From SCGC-AAA076-P13 sp965656035 (GTDB lineage Bacteria; Pseudomonadota; Gammaproteobacteria; Magnimaribacterales; D2472), in the NCBI GenBank assembly GCA_965656035.1, contig CBFHIO010000002.1, positions 1-45,994 on the forward strand: DNA of 45,994 nucleotides, in the 5' to 3' direction. Below are positions 25,500 through 33,922 of this stretch, piece after piece. How positions within the stretch are numbered: position 1 is the stretch's first letter; each line of letters opens with the position of its first letter. The notes under the pieces are model-generated. The model saw nothing but the letters and a program-made list of their open reading frames with translations, did no database searches and was not told the origin of the DNA. Made by a program: the position numbers and the translations under genes.

Positions 25500-25668
25500 A
25501 AACCAAATCACCGCCATGTGTTTTACCTGAACCGAAAGGTCAGGTGGTGAATTTCATATCAAATCAGGCTTCCCTGTATAGGTATTGCACAACATAGATA
25601 GTGGAATATCACCTATTTAATAGTATCGGTTCAAATTTAACAACACATTAGCGAATGAACCAGAATGT
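25500..25668 (-). ncRNA. ssrS: 6S RNA
   Basis: Regulator that binds sigma-70 RNA polymerase by mimicking an open promoter. Evidence is position (between zapA and fau, the canonical place) and structure. A closing stem pairs ATGTGTT with AACACAT, extended by TTCGCT/GGCGGTGA. TGAACCGATACT matches the TGAGCCGATATT region of the E. coli RNA. GGTGA and TTCACC border the central bubble, and the terminal hairpin ACCTGACC-TTTC-GGTTCAGGT corresponds to its 3' hairpin. A TATACT at 25675-25680 (complement) is a likely -10. The ends are approximate. Confidence 0.85.
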
Positions 25669-25705
25669 ACAGAAAGTATAGGATATATAGGTCTTTTATA
25701 AAAGA

Positions 25706-25972
25706 CTATTTTTCTAAAGCTAGATTAATTTTATTTATCATTGATGATAGATCAATTTGATCATCGTTTCTTTTTTCACTCGGATTAGATATAAGCTTAT
25801 TAGCAAGACTAAGGCCGGCTATTATTAATGCGTTATTTTTATCACTTATAGTATCGAGTTCAGAATTTAATAGTTGAGCAGCTTTAATTAATTGATCTTT
25901 TTCCCCAGATGGGCATGCCAGAGTCAAATCTCTTCCAAAAATCCTTAGAGATAGTGTTTCCATTTCACTCAT
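25706..25972 (-). CDS. zapA: Cell division protein ZapA
   Basis: Small FtsZ-bundling protein that stabilises the Z ring. The 88 residues show the ZapA pattern: an N-terminal beta hairpin domain (LSLRIFGRDLTLACPSGEK) and then helices ending in a short coiled coil. The middle ALIIAGLSLANKL matches the conserved family core. The start ATG overlaps the upstream coiled-coil gene by 8 bases. The 6S RNA gene follows. Confidence 0.9.
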   Translation of the reverse strand: MSEMETLSLRIFGRDLTLACPSGEKDQLIKAAQLLNSELDTISDKNNALIIAGLSLANKLISNPSEKRNDDQIDLSSMINKINLALEK

Positions 25973-26162
25973 TATTATTTTTATAATTAAGTTTTTTTTC
26001 TAAAACAGCAATTTCTTTGCCAAGTAAAATTTTATTTTTTTTCCATTCTCTTTCTCTGAGAACATACGAATCAATAATTCCTTTTTGTTCATTGAAGCGC
26101 TTTATGAGAAGATCAATTTTATTTTCAAGATCTTGAATTAAAAAATTATTTTCATCTGACAT
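25965..26162 (-). CDS. ZapB-like coiled-coil protein (TIGR02449-type)
   Basis: 65 residues, predicted almost entirely helical with heptad spacing (IQDLENKIDLLIKRFNEQK, then IAVLEKKLNYK). Gammaproteobacteria commonly carry a short coiled-coil protein of the TIGR02449 type directly before zapA; it is thought to be a ZapB-like division factor. It shares 8 bases with zapA, so the pair is co-translated. The role is inferred from context and the coiled coil. Confidence 0.75.
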   Translation of the reverse strand: MSDENNFLIQDLENKIDLLIKRFNEQKGIIDSYVLREREWKKNKILLGKEIAVLEKKLNYKNNNE

Positions 26163-26226
26163 AACATTAGTTTAATTGTACATTCATCAATTGGAAAGTT
26201 TGTTTAATAAAAGAGTAAAATAAGAC

Positions 26227-27522
26227 ATGGACAATAAAATTTATAAATCACGAAGAGAGTCTTTAAAGACCATTCTTCCAAAAGATTGCGCATTGATAAT
26301 TCCTGGAGCAGAGCTTCAGTATAGGAACGCAGATTCGTCATATGCCTTAAGACAGGAAAGTAGTTTTTACTATTTTTCAGGATTTTGCGAGCCTTCGTCT
26401 CTTATGGTTATGGTGCATCTAGAAGATAATATCTCTTCTATAATTTTTGTACCGCCTAAAGATAAGTTAAGAGAAATTTGGGATGGCTATAGAGCGGGAC
26501 CCGTTGGAGCAGTTGATGACTATGGGTTTGATCAGGCTTTCGATAATACTAAGCTTAATGAGCTAATGCCCGAGTTGCTTCAAGGAATCAAAAAGGTTTT
26601 TTATCCCATTGGCAAAAAAAGCGGATTTGATCAGAATATTATAGATTGGACTTGTGCTGCTAGTTCAAAAGATAGACATTCTCAATCCATTGATATTGCT
26701 GACGGGTCTTCAATGATTGGAAATTTGAGGCTTGTAAAAGATAGTCATGAGATAGAGATCATGAAAAAAGCCTGTGAAATTTCTGCTGAATCCTTTATAG
26801 AAGTCATGAAGAATATTAAGCCCGGACAAAATGAACAATTAATCGAATCAAAATTTTTATATGAGTTTGGAAAAAGAGGAGGAAGGTTTCCTGCTTACAC
26901 TCCTATAGTTGCTGGAGGTGAAAATGCATGTGTTCTTCATTACATTGAGAACAATCAAGATCTAAATGAATCTGATTTGATACTGGTTGATGCTGGTTGT
27001 GAGTATAAGATGTATGCATCAGATATCACCAGAACTTTTCCCGTAGGAGGGAAATTCTCTGATGAACAATTGGCTATATATAATATCGTTCTTGAGGCAA
27101 ATAAAGCTGCAATCGATGCAGTTAAAACTGGCAATAATATTATGGAACCTCAAGTTATTTCTGAGCAAGTTATCACAAAAGGTTTGGTTGAGCTTGGTAT
27201 CTTAAAAGGCAATCCTGAGGAGCTTCATAAAGAAGGTTCATTTAAAGATTTTTATATGCATAAAATAGGACATTGGCTAGGCTTAGATGTTCATGATGTT
27301 GGAGATTATATGGAGAATGGAGAGTTTATGAAGTTTAAGCCCGGTATGATTACAACCATTGAACCTGGAATATATATAAGTAGCTCAATGAACGTAGATG
27401 ACAAATGGAAGGGCATTGGTATAAGGATTGAAGATGATATATTGGTCACTAATGACGGAAATATAAATTTAACTGAAAAAGTTCCATCATGCCCCAAAGA
27501 AATTGAATCATTGATGGCTTAA
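26227..27522 (+). CDS. pepP: Xaa-Pro aminopeptidase (aminopeptidase P)
   Basis: Dinuclear metallopeptidase that removes an N-terminal residue before proline. It has 431 residues: an AMP_N domain (1-about 135) and a pita-bread catalytic domain. The metal ligands are D255 (VDAGCEY), D266 (SDITRTF), H349 (HKIGHWLG), E379 (TIEPGIY) and E402 (RIEDDI); H238 and H356 are the extra conserved histidines. It is followed after 3 bases by ubiH, the usual pepP-ubiH pair, but ygfB, often upstream in relatives, is absent. Confidence 0.96.
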   Translation: MDNKIYKSRRESLKTILPKDCALIIPGAELQYRNADSSYALRQESSFYYFSGFCEPSSLMVMVHLEDNISSIIFVPPKDKLREIWDGYRAGPVGAVDDYGFDQAFDNTKLNELMPELLQGIKKVFYPIGKKSGFDQNIIDWTCAASSKDRHSQSIDIADGSSMIGNLRLVKDSHEIEIMKKACEISAESFIEVMKNIKPGQNEQLIESKFLYEFGKRGGRFPAYTPIVAGGENACVLHYIENNQDLNESDLILVDAGCEYKMYASDITRTFPVGGKFSDEQLAIYNIVLEANKAAIDAVKTGNNIMEPQVISEQVITKGLVELGILKGNPEELHKEGSFKDFYMHKIGHWLGLDVHDVGDYMENGEFMKFKPGMITTIEPGIYISSSMNVDDKWKGIGIRIEDDILVTNDGNINLTEKVPSCPKEIESLMA

Positions 27523-27525
27523 AAT

Positions 27526-28689
27526 ATGAATGTTCCAATTATTATTTCTGGTGGTGGAATAATTGGTAACTATATTTCTTTAAGATTAAAGCGTCACAAT
27601 ATTGAATCATTAATTATTGAAAAAACTTCAGAAATCCTTGATTATTCCGAAGGCATTAGAACACTTACACTTAACAACCATTCGCTGTCCTTACTAAAAA
27701 AGGAAAAAATAGAGATTGAAAGCGCGCCTATAAATCAAATCAATGCTTTTGATGGAGAGGGAACTGGGAGAATAAAGTTTAAATCGGATGATATAGGTGA
27801 AAATTTCTTATCCCATGTTGTCATGTTTAATACATTAAAAAATAAACTTGCAAAAGCTTGCCATGAAAGAACAGTTTTTGATAATCAAATTGAGGCTATT
27901 CAAAGCCTTAATCAAAATGACACAAATGAGGTCTTATTATCTAATGGTAGCAGCATTGAGGCACAAATAGTTGCAGGATGTGATGGCAGGAACTCTAATG
28001 TGGCCAAGCTTTCTGGGCTATCCTATAAGTCTTCAGAATATAATCAGACAGCAATAACATTTATTTGCAAAGCAGATAAAAACTTTGAAAGAAAAATTGC
28101 TCATCAGGTATTTTCAGAGAAAGGAATTTTTGCACTAATGCCTATGCCTGATGGAAAAGTAAAAGACAACAGATGCACTATTGTTTGGTCGGTAAGTAAT
28201 AAAAACCTAGAGGCTTTATCAATAAATGATTTTGTGGAATCTAATTTATCTTTTTTTGAATCAAAGCTTGGAATAAAAATGAAAATAGATTCTGAATTGC
28301 TCCATTTTCAATTATCAAACCATCATTTTGAAAATTATATAAATAATTCCATAGTCTTAATAGGAGATGCTGCACATTCTATTCATCCTCTAGCGGGCCA
28401 GGGCATCAATATAGGTTTTGCTGATGCTGATATATTTTGTGAAGAGGTGGTAGATGCCTATAACAAAGGGGTGGCTATAAATGAGGCGGCTGTTTTAAAA
28501 AAATATGAGATTAGAAGAAAGGGTATGAATTTATTAATGTTAAGGTCCATGGATTTCTTTGTTTATTTTTTTAATGATAATAATTCCTATATTAGGTTGT
28601 TAAGAAATTGGGGACTTAAGACAGTTAATAAAACGAAGTTTATTAAAGCATTTTTTACAAGGCACGCTTCTGGCCTAAATAAGATTTAA
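27526..28689 (+). CDS. ubiH: FAD-dependent ubiquinone hydroxylase (UbiH/UbiI/UbiF family)
   Basis: Flavoprotein monooxygenase that hydroxylates the ubiquinone ring. It has 387 residues. The dinucleotide-binding ISGGGIIGNYISLRL lies at the N-terminus, the DG motif is CDGRNSNVAKLSG and the second FAD motif is LIGDAAHSIHPLAGQGINIGFADA. The family members differ in the carbon hydroxylated; position after pepP favours UbiH, but no second family member (ubiI/visC) lies next to it, so it may cover more than one step. Its stop abuts the rpmB stop (TAATTA). Confidence 0.87.
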   Translation: MNVPIIISGGGIIGNYISLRLKRHNIESLIIEKTSEILDYSEGIRTLTLNNHSLSLLKKEKIEIESAPINQINAFDGEGTGRIKFKSDDIGENFLSHVVMFNTLKNKLAKACHERTVFDNQIEAIQSLNQNDTNEVLLSNGSSIEAQIVAGCDGRNSNVAKLSGLSYKSSEYNQTAITFICKADKNFERKIAHQVFSEKGIFALMPMPDGKVKDNRCTIVWSVSNKNLEALSINDFVESNLSFFESKLGIKMKIDSELLHFQLSNHHFENYINNSIVLIGDAAHSIHPLAGQGINIGFADADIFCEEVVDAYNKGVAINEAAVLKKYEIRRKGMNLLMLRSMDFFVYFFNDNNSYIRLLRNWGLKTVNKTKFIKAFFTRHASGLNKI

Positions 28690-28926
28690 TTATATCTTTT
28701 GGCCTTTAGCTCTGAGCTCTTCAAGAACAACGCTTATACCTTTTTTATCGATTATTCTCATACCTTTTGCAGACACTTTAAGATTTACAAATCTATTTTC
28801 AGATTCTACCCAGAATTTATGCGTATGTAGATTAGGAAAGAATTTCCTTTTTGTTCTATTTTTTGCATGAGAAACATTGTTCCCAGTCTGTGGTATCTTA
28901 CCTGTTACTTGACATATTTTACTCAT
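28690..28926 (-). CDS. rpmB: 50S ribosomal protein L28
   Basis: 78 residues, near-identical in layout to E. coli L28: SKICQVTGK at the start, GNNVSHAKNRTKR, NLHTHKFWVES, then SAKGMRIIDKKGI. It is a structural component of the large subunit. rpmG (L33), which follows rpmB in most relatives, is not here; the downstream side is occupied by the convergent ubiH with no gap. A 10-bp palindrome AATCGCGATT (28929-28938) lies just upstream, between rpmB and sixA. Confidence 0.97.
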   Translation of the reverse strand: MSKICQVTGKIPQTGNNVSHAKNRTKRKFFPNLHTHKFWVESENRFVNLKVSAKGMRIIDKKGISVVLEELRAKGQKI

Positions 28927-28971
28927 AGAATCGCGATTTTATAGAACACTGAGTAACATAGCAATACTATT

Positions 28972-29466
28972 ATGAAACAAATTTTTCTATTAAGGCATGC
29001 AAAATCTGATTGGAGCACCATGGGTCAACAAGATTTTGATCGGAGGCTTGCTAGTAGAGGAATTAAAGATATTTCTTTAATCTCTGATTATGTAAAAAAA
29101 AATAACTTTAAACTAGACGAAGTTCTTTGTAGTAGCGCAAATAGAACTAAGGAAACTTTTGATTTATGTGCAGATGGATTTAATTTTGATATTAAAAATG
29201 CTAGATACCTAGATGACCTTTATTACGGCAATCATAAATCAATAATAGATTTATTAGTTAATGTTAATCAGTCTGTAAATTCATTGCTTGTTGTTGGACA
29301 TAATCCAACTATGCATATTTTATTAGAGCAGTTAACAGGATTAAATATCAATAAGTATCCTACTTCTGCTCTTGCTCAAATTATTCTACAAAAAGAATGG
29401 AAAGACTTATTATTAAATAAATGTGAGTTAAAATTATTTCTTAGGCCTAAGGAGTTGAAATCTTGA
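28972..29466 (+). CDS. sixA: SixA-type phosphohistidine phosphatase
   Basis: Histidine phosphatase superfamily protein of 164 residues. The catalytic LRHAKS contains H9, and the second-site VGHNPTMH supplies the other histidine. SixA enzymes remove phosphate from histidines, for example in phosphotransfer domains; the target here is unknown. Arrangement RHAKSDW and SSANRTKET are typical. The TGA stop overlaps the TTG start of dut by four bases. Confidence 0.86.
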   Translation: MKQIFLLRHAKSDWSTMGQQDFDRRLASRGIKDISLISDYVKKNNFKLDEVLCSSANRTKETFDLCADGFNFDIKNARYLDDLYYGNHKSIIDLLVNVNQSVNSLLVVGHNPTMHILLEQLTGLNINKYPTSALAQIILQKEWKDLLLNKCELKLFLRPKELKS

Positions 29467-29918
29467 AAGATATAGAAATTAAAATTATTAATCCTTTAAT
29501 GGGAGATTCAATCCCGATTCCAAAATATGAGACCAAAGGGTCTGCAGGAATTGATTTAAGAGCATGTATTGAAGAAAAAGTTCTTTTGGCAGCCGGAACC
29601 ACTTTCATGGTACCTATTGGTTTTGCTATGTATCTTGAAGATCCAAATTTAGCTGCTTTGGTTGTACCAAGATCTGGACTTGGATCAAAAAAAGGTATTG
29701 TATTAGGAAATTTAGTTGGTTTAATTGATTCAGATTATCAGGGCGAATTAATGGTCCCTGCATGGAATAGATCTAATAAGGATTTTGAAATTAATCCAGG
29801 TGACAGAATTGCTCAAATGATAATTGTTCCAGTTGTTCAGGCAAAATTTAAAATTGTAGAAAGTTTTAAAGAGTCAGAAAGGGGTGAAAAAGGTTTTGGT
29901 AGCTCGGGCTTAAATTGA
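29463..29918 (+). CDS. dut: Deoxyuridine 5'-triphosphate nucleotidohydrolase
   Basis: Trimeric dUTPase that keeps uracil out of DNA and provides dUMP for dTMP synthesis. It has 151 residues. The five motifs are present, among them AGIDLRA (28-34), VVPRSGLGSKKG, GLIDSDYQGEL and the C-terminal lid RGEKGFGSSG (140-149). The start is TTG inside the sixA stop (TTGA). In most relatives dut follows coaBC; here it is coupled to sixA. Confidence 0.97.
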   Translation: MKDIEIKIINPLMGDSIPIPKYETKGSAGIDLRACIEEKVLLAAGTTFMVPIGFAMYLEDPNLAALVVPRSGLGSKKGIVLGNLVGLIDSDYQGELMVPAWNRSNKDFEINPGDRIAQMIIVPVVQAKFKIVESFKESERGEKGFGSSGLN

Positions 29919-29923
29919 TTATC

Positions 29924-30172
29924 TTACTTTTTTTTACCAAATCTTTCTTCAAATTTCTGCACTCTTCCACCAGTATCTATAATTTTCTGGGTACCGGTAT
30001 AAAAAGGATGAGAAGCAGAAGATATATCAAGTGGAAAATAAGGATATGTGTTTCCATCTTCCCATTTTTTAGTTTCAGAAGTTTCTAGAGTTGAGCGAAT
30101 GATCCAGTATTTATCAGCACTAGAGTCATGGAATAAAACTTCTCTGTATTCAGGATGTATATCTTTTTTCAT
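29924..30172 (-). CDS. rpmE2: 50S ribosomal protein L31, type B (zinc-free)
   Basis: 82 residues from ATG 30172 beginning MKKDIHPEYREVLFHDSSA. Matches type B L31: the zinc-binding cysteines of RpmE are missing (no Cys at all), and the conserved SHPFYTG and RVEKFxxRFG-like end are present (GGRVQKFEERFGKKK). It stands next to priA, where E. coli has the zinc form rpmE. An upstream start at 30229 would add a hydrophobic leader not expected for this protein and was rejected. Confidence 0.94.
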   Translation of the reverse strand: MKKDIHPEYREVLFHDSSADKYWIIRSTLETSETKKWEDGNTYPYFPLDISSASHPFYTGTQKIIDTGGRVQKFEERFGKKK

Positions 30173-30232
30173 AATAAAATTAAAAATTAGGATGAGAACT
30201 ATAACAAAAAACAATTTCTTTACAATCAAAAA

Positions 30233-32221
30233 ATGAATATTTTTTTCTATGATGTGGCCATTTCAGTACCTTTAAGACAATGTTTTATTTATAGTTCTGA
30301 TTCTAAAATAGAGAAAGGCAGTCGTGTTCTTGTCCCATTTGGAAATAGAAAAGTCATTGGACTGGTCATTAAAAAATCCAAGGCGGCCACAGGAACGAAT
30401 ATCGAGATTAAAAAGATAATTTCTTCAATAGATACACTTCCCATTTTTAACAAGTCGGTTTTTAATACTATATTATGGTCGTCTGAGTATTATCATCATC
30501 CTATTGGCGAGGCTTTTAATACCTTTATTCCTAATCAGCTAAGAAAAGTAAACAATAAAGCAATAGAACCTCTTACGATTGATAAACATCATCAAATATC
30601 TATAAATGAAAAAGAAAAAAGATTTGACCTAACATCCGATCAATCAAAGGCCTTAAAACAACTTTTAAAATTAAATAGCTTCCAGCCATCCTTGTTATAT
30701 GGTGTTACTGGCTCAGGAAAAACTGAGGTTTACTTAGGATTGGTAGAAAATTGTATTAAGAATGGAAAGTCTGCACTTATTTTAGTCCCTGAAATAAATT
30801 TAACTCCTCAGTTATTTAATAGATTTACCTCTAGATTCAATGGCGATATAGGGCTCTATCATTCTAAACAAACTCCAGCCCAGCGACTAAAAGTTTGGTT
30901 AAAGGCTAGATTTGGCAATATCAAAATTTTAATTGGAACAAGATCTGCAGTATTAGTTCCAATGAAAAATATAGGATTAATTGTGATAGATGAAGAGCAT
31001 GATCAATCTTATAGACAATCAGAGGGGCTCAAATTCTCTGCAAGAGATATCGGCATTAAACGAGCTCAGGAAGAAAATATTCCTATTGTGCTTGGATCAG
31101 CTACGCCTTCTTTACAAACATTAAGGTTAGTCAAAGAAGGGAAATATAAAAAAATTGATATGCTAACTAGAGTAGATGGAAAAAATCCCCCCAAACTTAT
31201 TGCAATGGATATTAATGATACTGCTCTAATTGGTGGTATTGCCCCTGAAACTCTCAACATTATAGAGAGAACTCTTAACAAAAAAGAGCAAGTCTTAATT
31301 TTTATTAATAGAAGAGGGTTTGCACCAATATTCCAATGTGAATCATGCGGATGGATTGCTGATTGCAAATCTTGTGATTCTAATCTCGTATATCATCAAG
31401 AAAGATACAGGCTTATATGTCATAGATGTGAATCAGCATATAAAGTAAATGACGCATGCCCATCATGCCAATCTAAAAAGTTTCAAATGTATGGTACTGG
31501 AACCGAGCAGATCGAAGAGGTTTTGAGAACAAATTTTAAAAAAGTACCAATCATAAGGGTTGATCACGATACAACAAAAAAGGTCGGGGCGATGGAAGAT
31601 ATTATCAAAAAAATTAATTCTTCAGAATCCGCAATCTTGGTTGGCACTCAAATGCTTGCAAAAGGGCATGACTTTCCCAGGGTGACATTAAGCGTTATTC
31701 TCAATGCAGATAATGGACTAATAAGCCCTGAAATAAATGCCTTAGAAAAAATTTCACAACTTCTTATTCAAGTATCAGGAAGGGCAGGAAGAAGCAATAA
31801 ACTTGGCAAAGTGATAATACAAACAAGATATCCAGATGATATCAATTTAGGTCAGATAAAGACTGGAAATTATATGAACTTTGCATCCCAATGCCTTGAA
31901 AGAAATAAAAAAAACAATCTTCCTCCTTATGCGGCAATGTGCCTAATAAGATGCTCTTCGCCAACTCAAAAGAGTAATTTGGCTTTCTTAGAAAAAGCTA
32001 TTAATAAATTAGCCAATAGAAATGAAATATATGTCATTGGACCAATTCCATCAATGATTGCGAAATCAAAAGGCAATTACAGGCATAACATATATGTTCA
32101 GACTCCAAAAAGGACATACCTAAACAAAGTTTTAAAGTTTCTAGTAAAAGAGTTTGAGAGCTGGCCTGAGACAAAAAAGATTAAGTGGTCTTTTGACATA
32201 GACCCAATAGACATCAACTAG
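30233..32221 (+). CDS. priA: Primosomal protein N' (replication restart helicase PriA)
   Basis: DEAH-type 3'-5' DNA helicase that reloads replisomes at abandoned forks. It has 662 residues. A 3'-DNA-binding domain lies in 1-100, then Walker A GVTGSGKT (157-164), DEEH (253-256), and eight zinc-binding cysteines (369, 372, 378, 381, 396, 399, 409, 412). The helicase C region has LVGTQMLAKGHDFPRV and QVSGRAGRS. Divergent from L31 as in E. coli. Its TAG stop lies within the CTAG shared with the amidase stop on the other strand. Confidence 0.97.
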   Translation: MNIFFYDVAISVPLRQCFIYSSDSKIEKGSRVLVPFGNRKVIGLVIKKSKAATGTNIEIKKIISSIDTLPIFNKSVFNTILWSSEYYHHPIGEAFNTFIPNQLRKVNNKAIEPLTIDKHHQISINEKEKRFDLTSDQSKALKQLLKLNSFQPSLLYGVTGSGKTEVYLGLVENCIKNGKSALILVPEINLTPQLFNRFTSRFNGDIGLYHSKQTPAQRLKVWLKARFGNIKILIGTRSAVLVPMKNIGLIVIDEEHDQSYRQSEGLKFSARDIGIKRAQEENIPIVLGSATPSLQTLRLVKEGKYKKIDMLTRVDGKNPPKLIAMDINDTALIGGIAPETLNIIERTLNKKEQVLIFINRRGFAPIFQCESCGWIADCKSCDSNLVYHQERYRLICHRCESAYKVNDACPSCQSKKFQMYGTGTEQIEEVLRTNFKKVPIIRVDHDTTKKVGAMEDIIKKINSSESAILVGTQMLAKGHDFPRVTLSVILNADNGLISPEINALEKISQLLIQVSGRAGRSNKLGKVIIQTRYPDDINLGQIKTGNYMNFASQCLERNKKNNLPPYAAMCLIRCSSPTQKSNLAFLEKAINKLANRNEIYVIGPIPSMIAKSKGNYRHNIYVQTPKRTYLNKVLKFLVKEFESWPETKKIKWSFDIDPIDIN

Positions 32222-33468
32222 AGATATATTTTTAATATTTGTCCAGGATATATCGGCCTATTATTCAGTTTATTTTTTTGACTAATAGACTCTACTGTTA
32301 CGCCAAATCTAATTGCAATCTCTGAAAGAACATCTCCTTTTTGGATCGTATACTCTAAATAGTCAGTGCTTTCATTTATTAAAGTTCCAGATATGGGATT
32401 TTCAATAAAATAATTATGTACTCCAAGAAAAATAGATCTTGCAATCATTCTTCTTCCAGGTTTTCCCTTAAGTCTTGCAGCATCCTCGGGATTGGTTATA
32501 AATCCTGATTCTACCAGTACAGATGGAATATCAATTGATTTAAGAACTCTAAAGTCAGCATACTCAACATTTTTTTTATGAATTTTGGTAAATGGATCTC
32601 TTTTGAGTTGGTCTAATATTTTTGTTCCGAGAATCTCGCTTTGTTTGATCTTGTTCTCATAAACATTTGGATAAAGTTCTCTTGCCAAATCTTCATTGAA
32701 GTCAGTTGGTCTCAAATTGTTAATTTCTGCCAAAATCCTCTCTCTTTTTTTATTAGATAAATTTCTTGCAATAGTGCTAGAGGCTTCTTCAGACCATATA
32801 AAAACTGATGCACCTTTCACTGAAGAAAGTCTAAAACCATCGGCGTGAATGGATATAAAAATATCTGCTCCATTTTTACGCGCATCTTGATATCTCTTAT
32901 TAAGACTAATGGTTTGGTCCCCATCTCTTATCATTATTGGCTGATAGCCCTTTGTATCTCTTAGAGTTCTTTCAATTTCTTTTGCGATAAGCAATGTTAC
33001 ATCTTTTTCTAATATATTATTCGGCCCAACAGCTCCTGGATATTTCCCTCCATGCCCAGCATCAATAGCAACAATAATATCTCTCATATTTTCTTTTAAA
33101 GATTTATCTTTAAGCAACCTAATGTTCATGAGAACACCAGAGTCTATTTCTTGTTGTAATGGCTTGTGCCAAAAAACATGGTCGTATAAATCAACAACTA
33201 CTCTTGTAAGATTATTATCTTGAGAAGATCTTATTTTCTTAATAGGGTAGTTGTATATTTCATTTATTGGTTTTTTAGAGTATGCACCATTAATTTCTAA
33301 TACTAATCTTGAAGGGTTCTCTAAGGAATAAGAATTTATATACGCTACCTGTTCTAAGTTGAATGAAACATTTACAGTTCCATCCTCATACTCATCAATG
33401 GCATTAAATTGAATCTCATTCGCATGAATGAAATAAGTCAAAATTAATAACGGTAAGAACCTATGCAT
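32218..33468 (-). CDS. N-acetylmuramoyl-L-alanine amidase (AmiB/AmiC type, with LysM)
   Basis: Periplasmic zinc amidase that splits septal peptidoglycan. It has 416 residues: a signal peptide (1-16), an AMIN septum-targeting domain (about 18-115), an Amidase_3 domain (about 130-355) with zinc ligands H139 (DAGHGG), E154 and H208 (SIHADG) and the VESGF catalytic Glu, and one C-terminal LysM (about 370-415: YTIQKGDVLSEIA, then YPGQILKIYL). The tsaE-amidase order is typical; mutL and miaA usually follow but are not here. The start overlaps tsaE by 8 bases. Confidence 0.94.
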   Translation of the reverse strand: MHRFLPLLILTYFIHANEIQFNAIDEYEDGTVNVSFNLEQVAYINSYSLENPSRLVLEINGAYSKKPINEIYNYPIKKIRSSQDNNLTRVVVDLYDHVFWHKPLQQEIDSGVLMNIRLLKDKSLKENMRDIIVAIDAGHGGKYPGAVGPNNILEKDVTLLIAKEIERTLRDTKGYQPIMIRDGDQTISLNKRYQDARKNGADIFISIHADGFRLSSVKGASVFIWSEEASSTIARNLSNKKRERILAEINNLRPTDFNEDLARELYPNVYENKIKQSEILGTKILDQLKRDPFTKIHKKNVEYADFRVLKSIDIPSVLVESGFITNPEDAARLKGKPGRRMIARSIFLGVHNYFIENPISGTLINESTDYLEYTIQKGDVLSEIAIRFGVTVESISQKNKLNNRPIYPGQILKIYL

Positions 33469-33922
33469 AATTCGTTTCTAGAGTTTTAAAAACATTAGAG
33501 CCATGAGTAATATTTATTTTACGCTTATTTTCTAAATGAAAAAAATCAATTTTTAGATCATATTTTCTTTCAAGCTGGAGCCTTTCCGGCCATTCAATTA
33601 AAACAATTTTCTTTTTGCCCAAAGTCCTATCTAAATTAAAAATATCTATGTCTTGAGCTTCATCAGTTCTATAAAGATCTATATGTAAAAAAAGAAACTT
33701 ATCCAAATCATATTCTTCACAAAGCGTATAAGTTGGGCTCTTAACAAGATCATCCCAACCACAATTTTTAATAATCGACCTAGTTATAAAAGTTTTTCCA
33801 GAGCCCAGGTCACCTTGAAGATGAATTTCAATATTTTGCTTATCAGAACTTTTAATTATTTCAGAAATTTCTTGGCCAAGTTTATTAGTGGCGCCATCAT
33901 TTTCAAGAATTAGATTTTTCAT
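33461..33922 (-). CDS. tsaE: tRNA threonylcarbamoyladenosine biosynthesis protein TsaE
   Basis: ATPase that works with TsaB and TsaD in t6A37 formation on ANN-decoding tRNAs. The 153 residues contain the P-loop GDLGSGKT (37-44), SPTYTLCEEY (the ST-Y-loop of the family) and LIEWPERL. Start and end overlap neighbouring genes (ATGA with nnrD, 8 bases with the amidase), so the three genes are tightly coupled. Confidence 0.95.
   Translation of the reverse strand: MKNLILENDGATNKLGQEISEIIKSSDKQNIEIHLQGDLGSGKTFITRSIIKNCGWDDLVKSPTYTLCEEYDLDKFLFLHIDLYRTDEAQDIDIFNLDRTLGKKKIVLIEWPERLQLERKYDLKIDFFHLENKRKINITHGSNVFKTLETNYA

Noticed and set aside
30173..30229. Hydrophobic leader of L31
   Set aside because: The 19 codons before ATG 30172 encode a membrane-like stretch incompatible with a ribosomal protein; taken as untranslated.
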